Of a stretch of 21,214 bases of DNA, positions 5,276 through 13,090 are shown in pieces; the stretch's first letter is position 1; every line of letters begins with the position of its first letter. The position numbers and the translations under genes are program-made. The stretch spans positions 1 through 21,214 of the IMG/VR virus record IMGVR_UViG_3300023220_001073, one strand, 5' to 3'. The notes beneath the pieces were generated by a model that did not search any database, was not told where the DNA came from, and saw only the letters and a list, made by a program, of their open reading frames with translations. This DNA is from a virus.

Positions 5276-6686
5276 GTTATTAGACGAAAAGCACAGGCGT
5301 GTAGAGCAAAACAAATTTTTTCATTTTAAGCCCTACGAGTGGCAAAAGCAGTTTTACGCTGCAGGCCACACTCATAAGCAACGCATGCTAATGGCAGCTA
5401 ACCGGGTGGGCAAAACCTTGTCTTCTTGCTTTGAGTTAGTCTGTCATCTGACAGGCATTTACCCCGATTGGTGGCCCGGCATTCGATTCGCCTTCCCGAT
5501 TAATGCTTGGGCCTTAGGGGTTTCTGGTGAACAGATTCGGGATGTACTACAGAAAGAAATGCTCGGCACCCTATCTAATGAAGGTTTTAGCGGCGGCGGC
5601 ATTTTACCCGTCAATTTGGTGCACGATGTGGTGCGCTCTATGACGCCCCGACTGGCAAAAGATGTGCGCATTCAGCATATTTGTGGCAGTTATTCTAACC
5701 TATCCTTTAAAAGCTATTCACAAGGACAGCACGTTCTTATGGGCACCTCGATTGATTTTGCGTTAATCGATGAAGAGCCAGAAGATGATGAGATTTGGCC
5801 CCAAGTATTAACGCGCCTGATGATGGGCAATCAAGGAGTTGGCGGTCAGATTGTTTTAAGCTTTACGCCTGAAAATGGTAATACGGAACTGGTGGAGCAA
5901 TTTTCTGACCACTTGCAACGTGGCCAATATTTACAAAATGCCACCTGGGATGATGCACCCCATCTGGATGAAGAAACCAAAACAGAAATATTAGCGTCTT
6001 ATCCGGCTTATCAGCGGGATATGCGCAGCAAAGGCATTCCGTTGCGCGGTGAGGGACTTGTTTTCCCGGTTGATGATGCCGTTTTTACCGAAGAGCCGCT
6101 GGCCCACATCCCTAAATTCTGGCCGCGCATTATCGGCATTGATATCGGGTGGGACCATCCCACGGCCTTGGTGTGGATTGCCTACGACCCAGAAAATGAT
6201 GTGATGCATGTGTATGACTGTTGGCGTCAATCACAAGTAACACCCGCCGATGTATCGGGTGTGATTCGACCCAGGGCCGATAGCTGGGCACCGGTGGCAT
6301 GGCCCCATGATGGTTTGCAGCACGATAAAGGCAGCGGTCAACAATTGTGTGAGCTGTATCGGCAACAAGGCGTTTTTATGCTGCAGGATAAAGCTACTTT
6401 TGACGATGGCAGTAATGGCGTAGAGGCGGGTGTATTCGCCCTGCTGGAACGCATGAAAAGCGGGCGCCTTAAAGTGGCGACCCATTTAAATGAATGGTTT
6501 GAAGAAAAACGACTCTATCACCGTAAGCGCAATAAGAAAACCCGCGATGCCACGCCGCAAATCGTCAAACTGAAAGATGACCTACTGTGTGCTACACGCT
6601 ACGCCATGATGATGTTGCGTTATGCAGAAACACAGCCAACGCATGAGCAGTATGAGCCTGAAACCGTTAAGGAGAATTGGTATTGA
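5244..6686 (+). CDS. terL: terminase large subunit
   Basis: This 480-residue protein starts at a GTG (5244) that overlaps the small-subunit gene by 32 bases. It has a Walker A-type loop A51-ANRVGKT58, Walker B ALIDEE (173-178), and a C-terminal RNase H-like nuclease with acidic residues at D300 (GIDIGWDHPTA), D356 (PHDG) and D445/D446 (KDDLLCATRYA). The N-terminus (QLIELLDEKHRR, then FHFKPYEWQKQFYAAGH) resembles P22 gp2, which supports headful packaging. It cuts the concatemer and pumps DNA into the procapsid through the portal. Confidence 0.92.
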   Translation: MQRHQKIQLIELLDEKHRRVEQNKFFHFKPYEWQKQFYAAGHTHKQRMLMAANRVGKTLSSCFELVCHLTGIYPDWWPGIRFAFPINAWALGVSGEQIRDVLQKEMLGTLSNEGFSGGGILPVNLVHDVVRSMTPRLAKDVRIQHICGSYSNLSFKSYSQGQHVLMGTSIDFALIDEEPEDDEIWPQVLTRLMMGNQGVGGQIVLSFTPENGNTELVEQFSDHLQRGQYLQNATWDDAPHLDEETKTEILASYPAYQRDMRSKGIPLRGEGLVFPVDDAVFTEEPLAHIPKFWPRIIGIDIGWDHPTALVWIAYDPENDVMHVYDCWRQSQVTPADVSGVIRPRADSWAPVAWPHDGLQHDKGSGQQLCELYRQQGVFMLQDKATFDDGSNGVEAGVFALLERMKSGRLKVATHLNEWFEEKRLYHRKRNKKTRDATPQIVKLKDDLLCATRYAMMMLRYAETQPTHEQYEPETVKENWY

Positions 6687-6889
6687 TTTACTTAATAGCC
6701 TACCTCATTTTTCATCTTTTTTGTGCCGTTCTTACGGTTGGCATGCTGATAGAACACCACTTGGGTGAGTATGGAGAATTGTCTCGCCAAGATGTCGGTT
6801 TCTTTTGGTTGATGGGATTGATTGGTGGCCCTCTTTGGCTGTTTATAACAATATTTATGACCGGTTTTTGTGAGCATCGGGTTAAATAG
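6683..6889 (+). CDS. two-helix small membrane protein
   Basis: This 68-residue protein is read from the TTG at 6683, eight bases after GGAG and overlapping the terminase stop (TTGA). Another TTG at 6677 is too close to the ribosome site. Two hydrophobic helices (about 2-23 and 41-61) flank a polar loop (EHHLGEYGELSRQD), and the tail is basic. The topology fits a class II-like holin, but no endolysin gene lies nearby. A membrane protein between terminase and portal is unusual. Function unknown. Confidence 0.6.
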   Translation: MIYLIAYLIFHLFCAVLTVGMLIEHHLGEYGELSRQDVGFFWLMGLIGGPLWLFITIFMTGFCEHRVK

Positions 6890-6910
6890 AAATAATAAAG
6901 GATAGTGAAA

Positions 6911-8941
6911 ATGCCAAATGAACTAGAAAACACCAACCCCAAAGCCGTAGAAGTCCTCATGGGCTTTCTAGAGGACCCCATTAATATCGCCGAGCAGCTC
7001 GATGACGACACCCTGATGAAAGTCGGTCGTGACGTGATGAATGGCTTTGATACCGATGAAGGCTCTATGAGTGAGTGGGTCGACATTATCGAAAAAGGCT
7101 TAGACCTGATTAAGCCGGAAACCCAACCCAAATCAGAACCGTGGGATAATGCCGCCAACTTTAAATCGCCGGTTATTATTGATGCACAACTTAGGTTTGG
7201 TGATTTAGCCAGCGCTGAATTGCTGCGCGGACCTGATTTCATGAAAACACGGGTGGTGGGAAATGACCCCACCCAACAAAAAGCCGAGCGCAGTGAGCGC
7301 GTTGCTACCTATATGAATTGGCAGCTTACCCAACAAATGACCGAGTGGGTTAAAGAGCAAAACAAATTGATTTATGATTTGGCCCCCATTGGGGCTTCCT
7401 TTAAGAAAACCTTTTTTAGCAGAGAATTACAGCGCAATGTCTCTGAGCTGATTACCTACCCAAGCTTTGTGATTAATAATGATATTACCAGCCTTGAGCG
7501 AGCACGCCGCTTTAGCCAAAAAATGGAGTTTTCCCATAATGAAGTGATTGAGCGTCAACGCGGCGGTTTATGGCTTGATATTAATCTGCAACACGCCTCC
7601 GGTAGTGATGAGAGCGTACCCGACCAAACCGAAGACGATAAAATTGATACCTTTATTGAGCAGCACACTTTTGCTGATTTAGATGAAGATGGCTATGAAG
7701 AGCCTTATATCATCACAGTCCATAAAAGCTCACAGCAAGTGGTGCGCATTGTGCCGCGATTTGGCCCGAAAGATATTTTACTGAAGGACGAAAAGAACCA
7801 ACGCTCGGCCGTATTAGCCGATTTGATTCAGCCCGATGGTGCCTTACCCAAGACCGATGGCCAGCGTGAAATCATTAAAATCACACCACAAAATAGCATT
7901 ACGCAATATGGCTTCTTACCTGCGCCAGACGGCGGCTTTTTAAACGTCGGTTACTTCCATTTGTTGGGGGGCCTTAATGCGGCCCTTAATGTCACGACAA
8001 ACGCCTTGATTAATGCCGGTAACCTAGCCAACTTACAGGGCGGATTTTTGTCCCGTGATATGCGCCAAAAGCTGGGCAACTTAAAAACCAAGCCCGGCAT
8101 GTATCAACAAACCCAACTCAGCGCCCAAGACTTGGCACAAGGTATTCGAGATTATAACTTTAAAGAGCCCTCCCCGACTTTATTCCAGCTCAATCAACTG
8201 ATGCTGCAAACGGCCCGTGAAACCTCTTCCAGTGTCGACTTAAAAGGGGCGATAGGCGCCAATGCCCCAGCGACCACCACCCTAGCCTTAGTTCAAGAGC
8301 AGCAACAATCCTCTAGCGCCATTATTCAGCGCATTTATCGGTCGGAAGCAGAGGAATTCAAAAAACTGTATCAATTAAATGGCGAATTCTTAGATGAAGC
8401 AGAATATCAACGGGTGGTTGACGACCCTGAAGCCTCAATTGAAGATTTTAATACCGAAGATTTTGATATTGTGCCGGTGGCCAACCCCGAAGCGTCCAGC
8501 AAAATACAGCGCTTACAATTGGCGCAGGTGGAAATGAACAGCTTACAAGCCGTATCGGCCGTCGGCGGCAACCCCAAGCCCATCGTGGAAAATTTCCTTA
8601 AAGCGATTGGCACCCAAAACATTGAAGACATCTTTCCAAAGCCTACTGAAGAACAACAACAACAGCAGCAAGCGTCTCAACAACAACAACTGCAAGAGCA
8701 GGAATTGTTGAAAGAAATGACCATCGACCATGCCGAGCGTACTCAAGAAAATGAAGACGCTAAAACAGAAGCAGAGGTGGCTAAAAACCAAGCGCAAACG
8801 GTTAAAGCGCTAGAAGAAGCCGAAACCGAACAAACCAAAAACTTAAGCGACCAATACACCACCGCGTTTAATTTAGACCAACAAGCATTGGATTTGCAGC
8901 AACAAATCAATCAACCCTTTCAAAACAATCAAGGAGTGTAA
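6911..8941 (+). CDS. portal protein
   Basis: This 676-residue protein starts at the ATG at 6911, eight bases after AAGGA; a GTG at 6905 is in frame. Its length is close to P22 gp1 (725). It has the podovirus-portal signature EPWDNAANFKSPVIIDAQLR near residue 75, a central wing/stem region, and a helical C-terminus (about 575-665) with Gln-rich stretches, Glu/Lys coiled coil and a Gln-rich end. This end is comparable to the barrel extension of P22-like portals. It forms the dodecameric DNA channel at one head vertex and is followed by scaffold and coat genes. Confidence 0.88.
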   Translation: MPNELENTNPKAVEVLMGFLEDPINIAEQLDDDTLMKVGRDVMNGFDTDEGSMSEWVDIIEKGLDLIKPETQPKSEPWDNAANFKSPVIIDAQLRFGDLASAELLRGPDFMKTRVVGNDPTQQKAERSERVATYMNWQLTQQMTEWVKEQNKLIYDLAPIGASFKKTFFSRELQRNVSELITYPSFVINNDITSLERARRFSQKMEFSHNEVIERQRGGLWLDINLQHASGSDESVPDQTEDDKIDTFIEQHTFADLDEDGYEEPYIITVHKSSQQVVRIVPRFGPKDILLKDEKNQRSAVLADLIQPDGALPKTDGQREIIKITPQNSITQYGFLPAPDGGFLNVGYFHLLGGLNAALNVTTNALINAGNLANLQGGFLSRDMRQKLGNLKTKPGMYQQTQLSAQDLAQGIRDYNFKEPSPTLFQLNQLMLQTARETSSSVDLKGAIGANAPATTTLALVQEQQQSSSAIIQRIYRSEAEEFKKLYQLNGEFLDEAEYQRVVDDPEASIEDFNTEDFDIVPVANPEASSKIQRLQLAQVEMNSLQAVSAVGGNPKPIVENFLKAIGTQNIEDIFPKPTEEQQQQQQASQQQQLQEQELLKEMTIDHAERTQENEDAKTEAEVAKNQAQTVKALEEAETEQTKNLSDQYTTAFNLDQQALDLQQQINQPFQNNQGV

Positions 8942-9190
8942 ATGGAGCTAACCTCTGACCAACTAGACGGATGGAAACATCACCCCGTTACTCAGTATAT
9001 TTTAAACAGCATTGCCGAGTCAGTGGTGGAGATGCGTCGTGTCCCCCGGTGTCGTGATGGCCAAAGCATGGAGCAAATTGCACTCAAGTGTGCTCAAGCC
9101 GAAGGCTTGATAGAGGGCGCGCTGCAAATTCAATTATGGCTCGACAATCTCGAGTTTCAAAAAAAACAATCTGAGGAAGGCAATGGATAA
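8942..9190 (+). CDS. small conserved-looking head-region protein
   Basis: This 82-residue protein begins at the base after the portal stop, with AAGGAG (8931-8936) five bases before. It is helical and polar, with two cysteines, and ends in a charged tail (EFQKKQSEEGNG) that overlaps the co-chaperonin start. No family is recognised. Position between portal and co-chaperonin suggests a head-assembly accessory. Confidence 0.7.
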   Translation: MELTSDQLDGWKHHPVTQYILNSIAESVVEMRRVPRCRDGQSMEQIALKCAQAEGLIEGALQIQLWLDNLEFQKKQSEEGNG

Positions 9191-9512
9191 CAATCCGATA
9201 AAAAAAGTCTGTGGCCATTATGTGTTGGTCAAAAAGGAACACATTGAAGAAAAAACCGCTGGCGGCATTGTGCTGCCCTCTCAAACCATCAGCAATGAAC
9301 GCGCCAGACAATGCGTTGCAACGGTGGTTGAATTTGGTCCTAAAGCGTTTCATGGTTATGTCGAGGGCACCGAATGCCATGGCCCAGAAGATTGGGGGGT
9401 CCAGGTGGGCGATAAAATTGAATTCTGTCGCTCCTATGGCCAAACCCCCTTAAGCGATGAATCAGAAGAATTCCTTATTATTATTGACAAAGATATTATG
9501 GTGGTGGTATGA
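9183..9512 (+). CDS. phage GroES-like co-chaperonin
   Basis: This 109-residue protein starts at the ATG at 9183, inside the end of the previous gene. It is a clear Cpn10/GroES homologue: YVLVKKEHIEEKTAGGIVL (residues 13-31) matches the first strand and mobile loop, with the hydrophobic I29-V30-L31 tripeptide that docks on GroEL. VQVGDKIEF (73-81) matches the core strand, and the C-terminal strand is DKDIMVVV. A Gly/His/Cys-containing insert (about 52-72) replaces the usual roof loop, and cysteines occur at 10, 44, 65 and 82. It should cap host GroEL to fold the coat protein, like T4 gp31. It lies between portal and scaffold. Confidence 0.9.
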   Translation: MDNNPIKKVCGHYVLVKKEHIEEKTAGGIVLPSQTISNERARQCVATVVEFGPKAFHGYVEGTECHGPEDWGVQVGDKIEFCRSYGQTPLSDESEEFLIIIDKDIMVVV

Positions 9513-10354
9513 GCGAACAAACCAATGAAGCAGACAACGTAGAAGAAGTAGAAGAAGCAGAGGGGGCCGTAGAGGCGCCTCCAGCAGAAACAGACATCAG
9601 TGAAACGCGTCAGAAAGCGACAGCCATGGGCTGGAAGGAGAAAGACGATCACGAGGGTAATCCGGAAAATTGGTTATCACCCGGCGCTTTTCTTAGATTT
9701 GAGTCACTAAAAAACCGGGTCAATGAACTGAACAGTGTCCAGCAAAAATCAAGCAAAGACTTTGAGCGCCGCTTAGAGGAAAACAATAAACTGCATCAAT
9801 TTAATTTGGATCAAACAAAAAAACAACTCGAGTCTAAAAGATTGGCCGCGGTGGAAGAAGGCGATGCAGAAAGCTTTAAGGCGCATCAGGCCCAGATTGA
9901 TGAAATCAATCAACAAGCGACACAGATGCAGTCGGCACCGGCTACACCGACGCCGGAACCTGAAATACAGACCTGGGTCAGTCGCAATCCGTGGGTATCT
10001 AATGGCCACGCAAGTTATGATGTATCAAAAGCCCGAGTGGCCGATGTCTTATTAAATGATATTGAGCACAGCAATCCCCATATGAATCGCAATAAACAAT
10101 TAGAGCTGCTAGATAATAAGCTGGGCACGCTGTATGGCAACCCAAAACCTGAAAACCCCAAACGGACGATGCCCAATATGACAGAATCTAGAGCCCCCGT
10201 CGCTAAATCACGCGACAAAAAAGCCAAAAGCTTTGCTGATTTATATGATGACGAAAAAGCCTATTGGAATGAAGTGGCAAAAGACCAACCACGTTATGCC
10301 GGTAATGAAAAAGCCTTTTTTAAAGTAGTTAATGATGCGAGAAATAGAAAATAA
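9509..10354 (+). CDS. scaffolding protein
   Basis: This 281-residue protein overlaps the co-chaperonin stop (ATGA). The N-terminus is very acidic (residues about 6-32), the middle is a long coiled coil rich in Gln, Glu and Lys (about 70-150), and a Pro-rich linker leads to a basic C-terminal region (SKARVADVLLNDIE, then KSRDKKAKSF). Acidic front, coiled coil and positively charged coat-binding end are the hallmarks of P22 gp8 (303 residues). It would guide coat assembly and leave the procapsid before packaging. Confidence 0.78.
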   Translation: MSEQTNEADNVEEVEEAEGAVEAPPAETDISETRQKATAMGWKEKDDHEGNPENWLSPGAFLRFESLKNRVNELNSVQQKSSKDFERRLEENNKLHQFNLDQTKKQLESKRLAAVEEGDAESFKAHQAQIDEINQQATQMQSAPATPTPEPEIQTWVSRNPWVSNGHASYDVSKARVADVLLNDIEHSNPHMNRNKQLELLDNKLGTLYGNPKPENPKRTMPNMTESRAPVAKSRDKKAKSFADLYDDEKAYWNEVAKDQPRYAGNEKAFFKVVNDARNRK

Positions 10355-10363
10355 GGACATTTT

Positions 10364-10816
10364 ATGACAAACAATCCCTCTTCAGACACTAAGCCCTCCT
10401 CGACACCGACGGACAAAAAAGGACCCGGCAGACCAAAAACCAATAAGGAGGCCTTTGTCGAACGCGAATATATTCGGCCCGCCAAGCGAATTCCGGCTAC
10501 CCGGCAGGATAAAACGCGCTTTCCTGATGGCATAGAGCAGCTGCCCGATAAGCGCTATTGCTGGGTGCTAGAGCAAGACATTCAAGATAAAATCAATGCC
10601 TGGTACGAGTTCGTCAAAGATAAAAACGGCACGCGAGTGCGTATGGTGGCCAATAAAAGTGTCGATATGACTGCCTTAAACCGTATGCAGTATCTGATGA
10701 TGGTGGATGAAAGCCATTACTTGGAGGATTTCGCCCTGCAACAGGATAAATGCATCGATTTAAAAAGAAAAAAAGAAACGCTGGGCGCTGGACAATATCG
10801 ACCCCGCTCCCTTTAA
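10364..10816 (+). CDS. unknown protein with an AT-hook-like motif
   Basis: This 150-residue protein starts at the ATG at 10364 after an AAGGA. The first 20 residues are Ser/Thr/Pro-rich, followed by KKGPGRPKTN (residues 19-28), whose GRPK core resembles an AT-hook minor-groove-binding motif. The rest is basic and helical with no recognised domain, ending KETLGAGQYRPRSL. It lies between scaffold and the capsid leader. DNA binding within the head is one guess; a structural linker is another. Confidence 0.65.
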   Translation: MTNNPSSDTKPSSTPTDKKGPGRPKTNKEAFVEREYIRPAKRIPATRQDKTRFPDGIEQLPDKRYCWVLEQDIQDKINAWYEFVKDKNGTRVRMVANKSVDMTALNRMQYLMMVDESHYLEDFALQQDKCIDLKRKKETLGAGQYRPRSL

Positions 10817-11103
10817 ATTTGTTTTTAAAAAAAATGCTTGACGCATTGTATAACATAAGGTAACTTATCGACAATAGTATTGTTGTATCGTGAGTAATAA
10901 GTGTGGCGTATTAATAAATACTCCTCCTTTCTCACCAACCGGCAGCTAGCACACTGGGAGAAGTGTCCCAGTTCAGCAAGCTATCTGTCGTTGTGATGGT
11001 CACATAACCATGTAACCATCCCAAATCAGGCCCCTAAAGTGGCAAACACTTTTGACTGATTTGTTAGGTTTATTTTTCTAACAATCAGTGTAGGAGTGTT
11101 CCC
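10817..11103 (+). promoter_or_regulatory. structured untranslated leader of the capsid genes
   Basis: These 287 bases carry no gene that I can support. They hold a 13-base palindrome, ACAATA-G-TATTGT (10871-10883), then four hairpins in a row: 10944-10982 (outer 7-bp stem with one mismatch, inner perfect 7-bp stem), 10995-11020 (GATGGT/ACCATC plus CAT/ATG), 11036-11052 (AAAGTG/CACTTT) and 11055-11089 (12 bp with one bulged T and a 10-base loop). The last ends two bases before AGGAG (11092-11096), the ribosome site of the next gene. TGTGA/TCACA (10992-11004) is an alternative pairing that excludes the second hairpin. It may stabilise or regulate capsid mRNA. Confidence 0.6.
10838..10866 (+). 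promoter_or_regulatory. weak candidate promoter before the capsid genes
   Basis: TTGACG (10838-10843, 5 of 6) is followed after 17 bases by TAACTT (10861-10866, only 3 of 6). It precedes the capsid leader. It would explain extra transcription of coat genes but is weak, and the late promoter may suffice. Confidence 0.25.
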
Positions 11104-11655
11104 ATGACTGGAGGCTTTAAACCCGTCCAAGACATTTCTGGCAACCCGTATACCGGCAAAGTCAGAACATATGCCGTTGCAGCATCCCATGCAACCTTAC
11201 TCGCACCCGGTGATTTCGTGGTTGAAATCGGCGATGCGGATTCCACGACCGGCAAATCGCAAGTCGATGCCATCTCATCTGGCACCGGCAATCTTACGTT
11301 AGGTGCGATTGTTTCGGTCGATCCTAATATTTCCAACTTAGAACAGCGCGGCTTACCCGCCACTATTGGCGGAACGGTTAAGGTTTCTATCGATCCCGAT
11401 ACGCTGTATGAAGGCATCTTAAGTAATGGCTCAATTGCCACCACTAATGTGGGGCAAAATGCCGCCGTTGCTGCGACCGCCGCGACTCAAACAGGCTCTC
11501 TTGTTGATTCCAATATGACCATTAATGCAGGCACCTTTACCGGCTCTACTGAGCAGGTTCGCGTCGTCGGTCTTAAAGATGGTGTGGTTGGAGCAGCGGG
11601 CACGGTTTTTGTGCGCCTCAATGAGTCCAGTATTAAATCTACAACAGGAGTGTAA
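11104..11655 (+). CDS. capsid decoration-like structural protein
   Basis: This 183-residue protein starts at the ATG at 11104 behind AGGAG. It is rich in Gly, Thr, Val and Ser, with a predicted beta fold and no charged clusters. A segment VKVSIDPDTLYEGI (about residues 93-106) resembles the DPDxLFE segment common in small proteins next to coat proteins. It precedes the coat gene by two bases of spacing and is probably made in large amount. Decoration or head-assembly role is inferred from context. Confidence 0.6.
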   Translation: MTGGFKPVQDISGNPYTGKVRTYAVAASHATLLAPGDFVVEIGDADSTTGKSQVDAISSGTGNLTLGAIVSVDPNISNLEQRGLPATIGGTVKVSIDPDTLYEGILSNGSIATTNVGQNAAVAATAATQTGSLVDSNMTINAGTFTGSTEQVRVVGLKDGVVGAAGTVFVRLNESSIKSTTGV

Positions 11656-11657
11656 TC

Positions 11658-12590
11658 ATGGCTGCAGGAGGCGTAATTACCCGCGGTAATAATCCGCGAT
11701 TATTAAGAGAAGACGTTAATGCTATTTTCAGTGATGCATATAACGAACATCCACAACAATTTTCTAAAATCTATGGTGCGCCACACATGGCATCCCATTC
11801 ATTTGAAGTCGACGTGCAATGGGGCAGTTTTGGTCCCGCACCGATAAAAGATGAATCCGATGGCGTGGTTAACGATTCACAACAACAAGGCATTACCCCT
11901 AAATATCCGATTGATACTTTTGCGCTCGCCTATCAGGTCAGTGAAGAAAACATGGAAGATAATAAATGGGGTTTATTTTCAGATGGTGCGCGTAAATTGG
12001 CTTTTTCATTACGTCAATCGTCTGAAATTGAAGGCGCTAATGTATTAAATCGTGCCTTTAATTCTGCTTTTGTGATGCAAGATGGCGATGGTAAATCTTT
12101 ATTGGCCACCGACCACCGCAGAGGACCGGATGATAACACCTCGGTTTCTAATAAACTGGCGATTGCTGCCTCTTTATCAGAAGCCAGCCTGGAAAGACTA
12201 TTAATTCAAGTCCAAGAATTAAAAGATACCCGCGGCAACCCGGTTGCTGCGACGGCAACGCGCATGATTGCCCCCCCTGCTTTATCTTTTGAAGCGCAAC
12301 GTATTACCGCTTCGGTATTACAAAGTGGCACTGCTAATAATGACTTAAATGCCATTCGCAGTATGGGCATGTTGCCCGAAGGCTTTTTTGTCAACAACTA
12401 TCTGACATCTGACACCGCTTGGTTTTTGATGACCGATGTTGATGATGGTTTAAAGCATATGTTAAGACGCGGCGTTAAATTCCAAGAAGATAATGATTTT
12501 GGCACCTCTAATATGCGCTTCAAAGCATCACAGCGTGAAACCTTTGGTTGGTCTGATTTCCGCGGTGTATTCGGCACAGAAGGCGCATAA
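11658..12590 (+). CDS. major capsid protein
   Basis: This 310-residue protein starts at the ATG at 11658 behind an AGGAG. Its size and layout fit an HK97-fold coat of the Mu gpT-like group: an N-terminal ITRGNNPRLLREDVNAIF helix, a central LSEASLERLLIQVQELKDTRG spine-like helix, and a C-terminal DDGLKHMLRRGVKFQEDNDF with MRFKASQRETFGWSDFRGVF. The strong terminator directly after it and the structured leader before it mark it as the high-expression head gene. Confidence 0.85.
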   Translation: MAAGGVITRGNNPRLLREDVNAIFSDAYNEHPQQFSKIYGAPHMASHSFEVDVQWGSFGPAPIKDESDGVVNDSQQQGITPKYPIDTFALAYQVSEENMEDNKWGLFSDGARKLAFSLRQSSEIEGANVLNRAFNSAFVMQDGDGKSLLATDHRRGPDDNTSVSNKLAIAASLSEASLERLLIQVQELKDTRGNPVAATATRMIAPPALSFEAQRITASVLQSGTANNDLNAIRSMGMLPEGFFVNNYLTSDTAWFLMTDVDDGLKHMLRRGVKFQEDNDFGTSNMRFKASQRETFGWSDFRGVFGTEGA

Positions 12591-12600
12591 AACTCGCATC

Positions 12601-12648
12601 CCTTAACGGCCTTAGTCCCTCTGAGGCCGTTTTTTAAAAACGTTAAGG
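12601..12648 (+). promoter_or_regulatory. alternative stem covering the next ribosome site
   Basis: CCTTAACG (12601-12608) is the exact complement of CGTTAAGG (12641-12648), which holds the Shine-Dalgarno of the gene at 12656. The stem shares four bases with the terminator stem, so the two compete partly. Read-through RNA could therefore hide or expose that ribosome site. Confidence 0.4.
12605..12635 (+). terminator. intrinsic terminator after the coat gene
   Basis: AACGGCCTTAG (12605-12615) pairs with CTGAGGCCGTT (12621-12631) over 11 bp with one G-U pair and a 5-base loop, followed directly by a run of Ts (to 12635). It should end or reduce transcription after the coat gene. Confidence 0.85.
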
Positions 12649-12655
12649 ATTTATT

Positions 12656-13078
12656 ATGGCAAACCCAACACGATTTACTAAAGTCGGCTTAACCGGTCGA
12701 CCTTCTCAAACCACCCAAACAGACGCTTCTCTGCAAGGACTTGTAGTAAAACTACCGGTCGTTGCCAGTGGTGCCGAGCAAAGTACTACGCTGACGTTGC
12801 CCGCCAATGCGATTGAACTCAGTGTCGTAGTGAGGGTTCTTACTGCAGAAGTGACGGGTACCACTAAAACCATTGATATTGGCGTGGTCGGTAATGCCGA
12901 TACCCTGATTGATGGCGCGGATGTATCGGCTACGGGCCTTGTCTCCAAAACAGGCGGTGCCGGTGAAAGCACCTTTCCCGTCGATTTAGGGGGTGCCACG
13001 ATTACCTATGCCTTGGGCTCTGCTGATTTTTTAGAGCTTGTCGCTGAAGTCGTCTTTTATATTGTAACCGCTGAATAA
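12656..13078 (+). CDS. small beta-rich structural protein
   Basis: This 140-residue protein begins at the ATG at 12656, seven bases after AAGGA. It is Thr/Val/Ala/Gly-rich, nearly free of aromatic residues, with predicted beta strands and no charged stretches. This suits a virion decoration or fibre-base protein. It is the first gene after the coat terminator, so its level should be lower. No specific family is recognised. Confidence 0.65.
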   Translation: MANPTRFTKVGLTGRPSQTTQTDASLQGLVVKLPVVASGAEQSTTLTLPANAIELSVVVRVLTAEVTGTTKTIDIGVVGNADTLIDGADVSATGLVSKTGGAGESTFPVDLGGATITYALGSADFLELVAEVVFYIVTAE

Positions 13079-13090
13079 CAGGAGGCGCAT

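Noticed and set aside
6712-7272. Leftward 186-residue frame opposite the portal start
   Set aside because: It covers two rightward genes and an intergenic ribosome site, and its sequence shows no recognisable domain.
8650-8705. CAA/CAG-rich stretch as a possible variable microsatellite
   Set aside because: It encodes Gln residues of the portal C-terminus, mixed with other codons, so it is not a long pure repeat.
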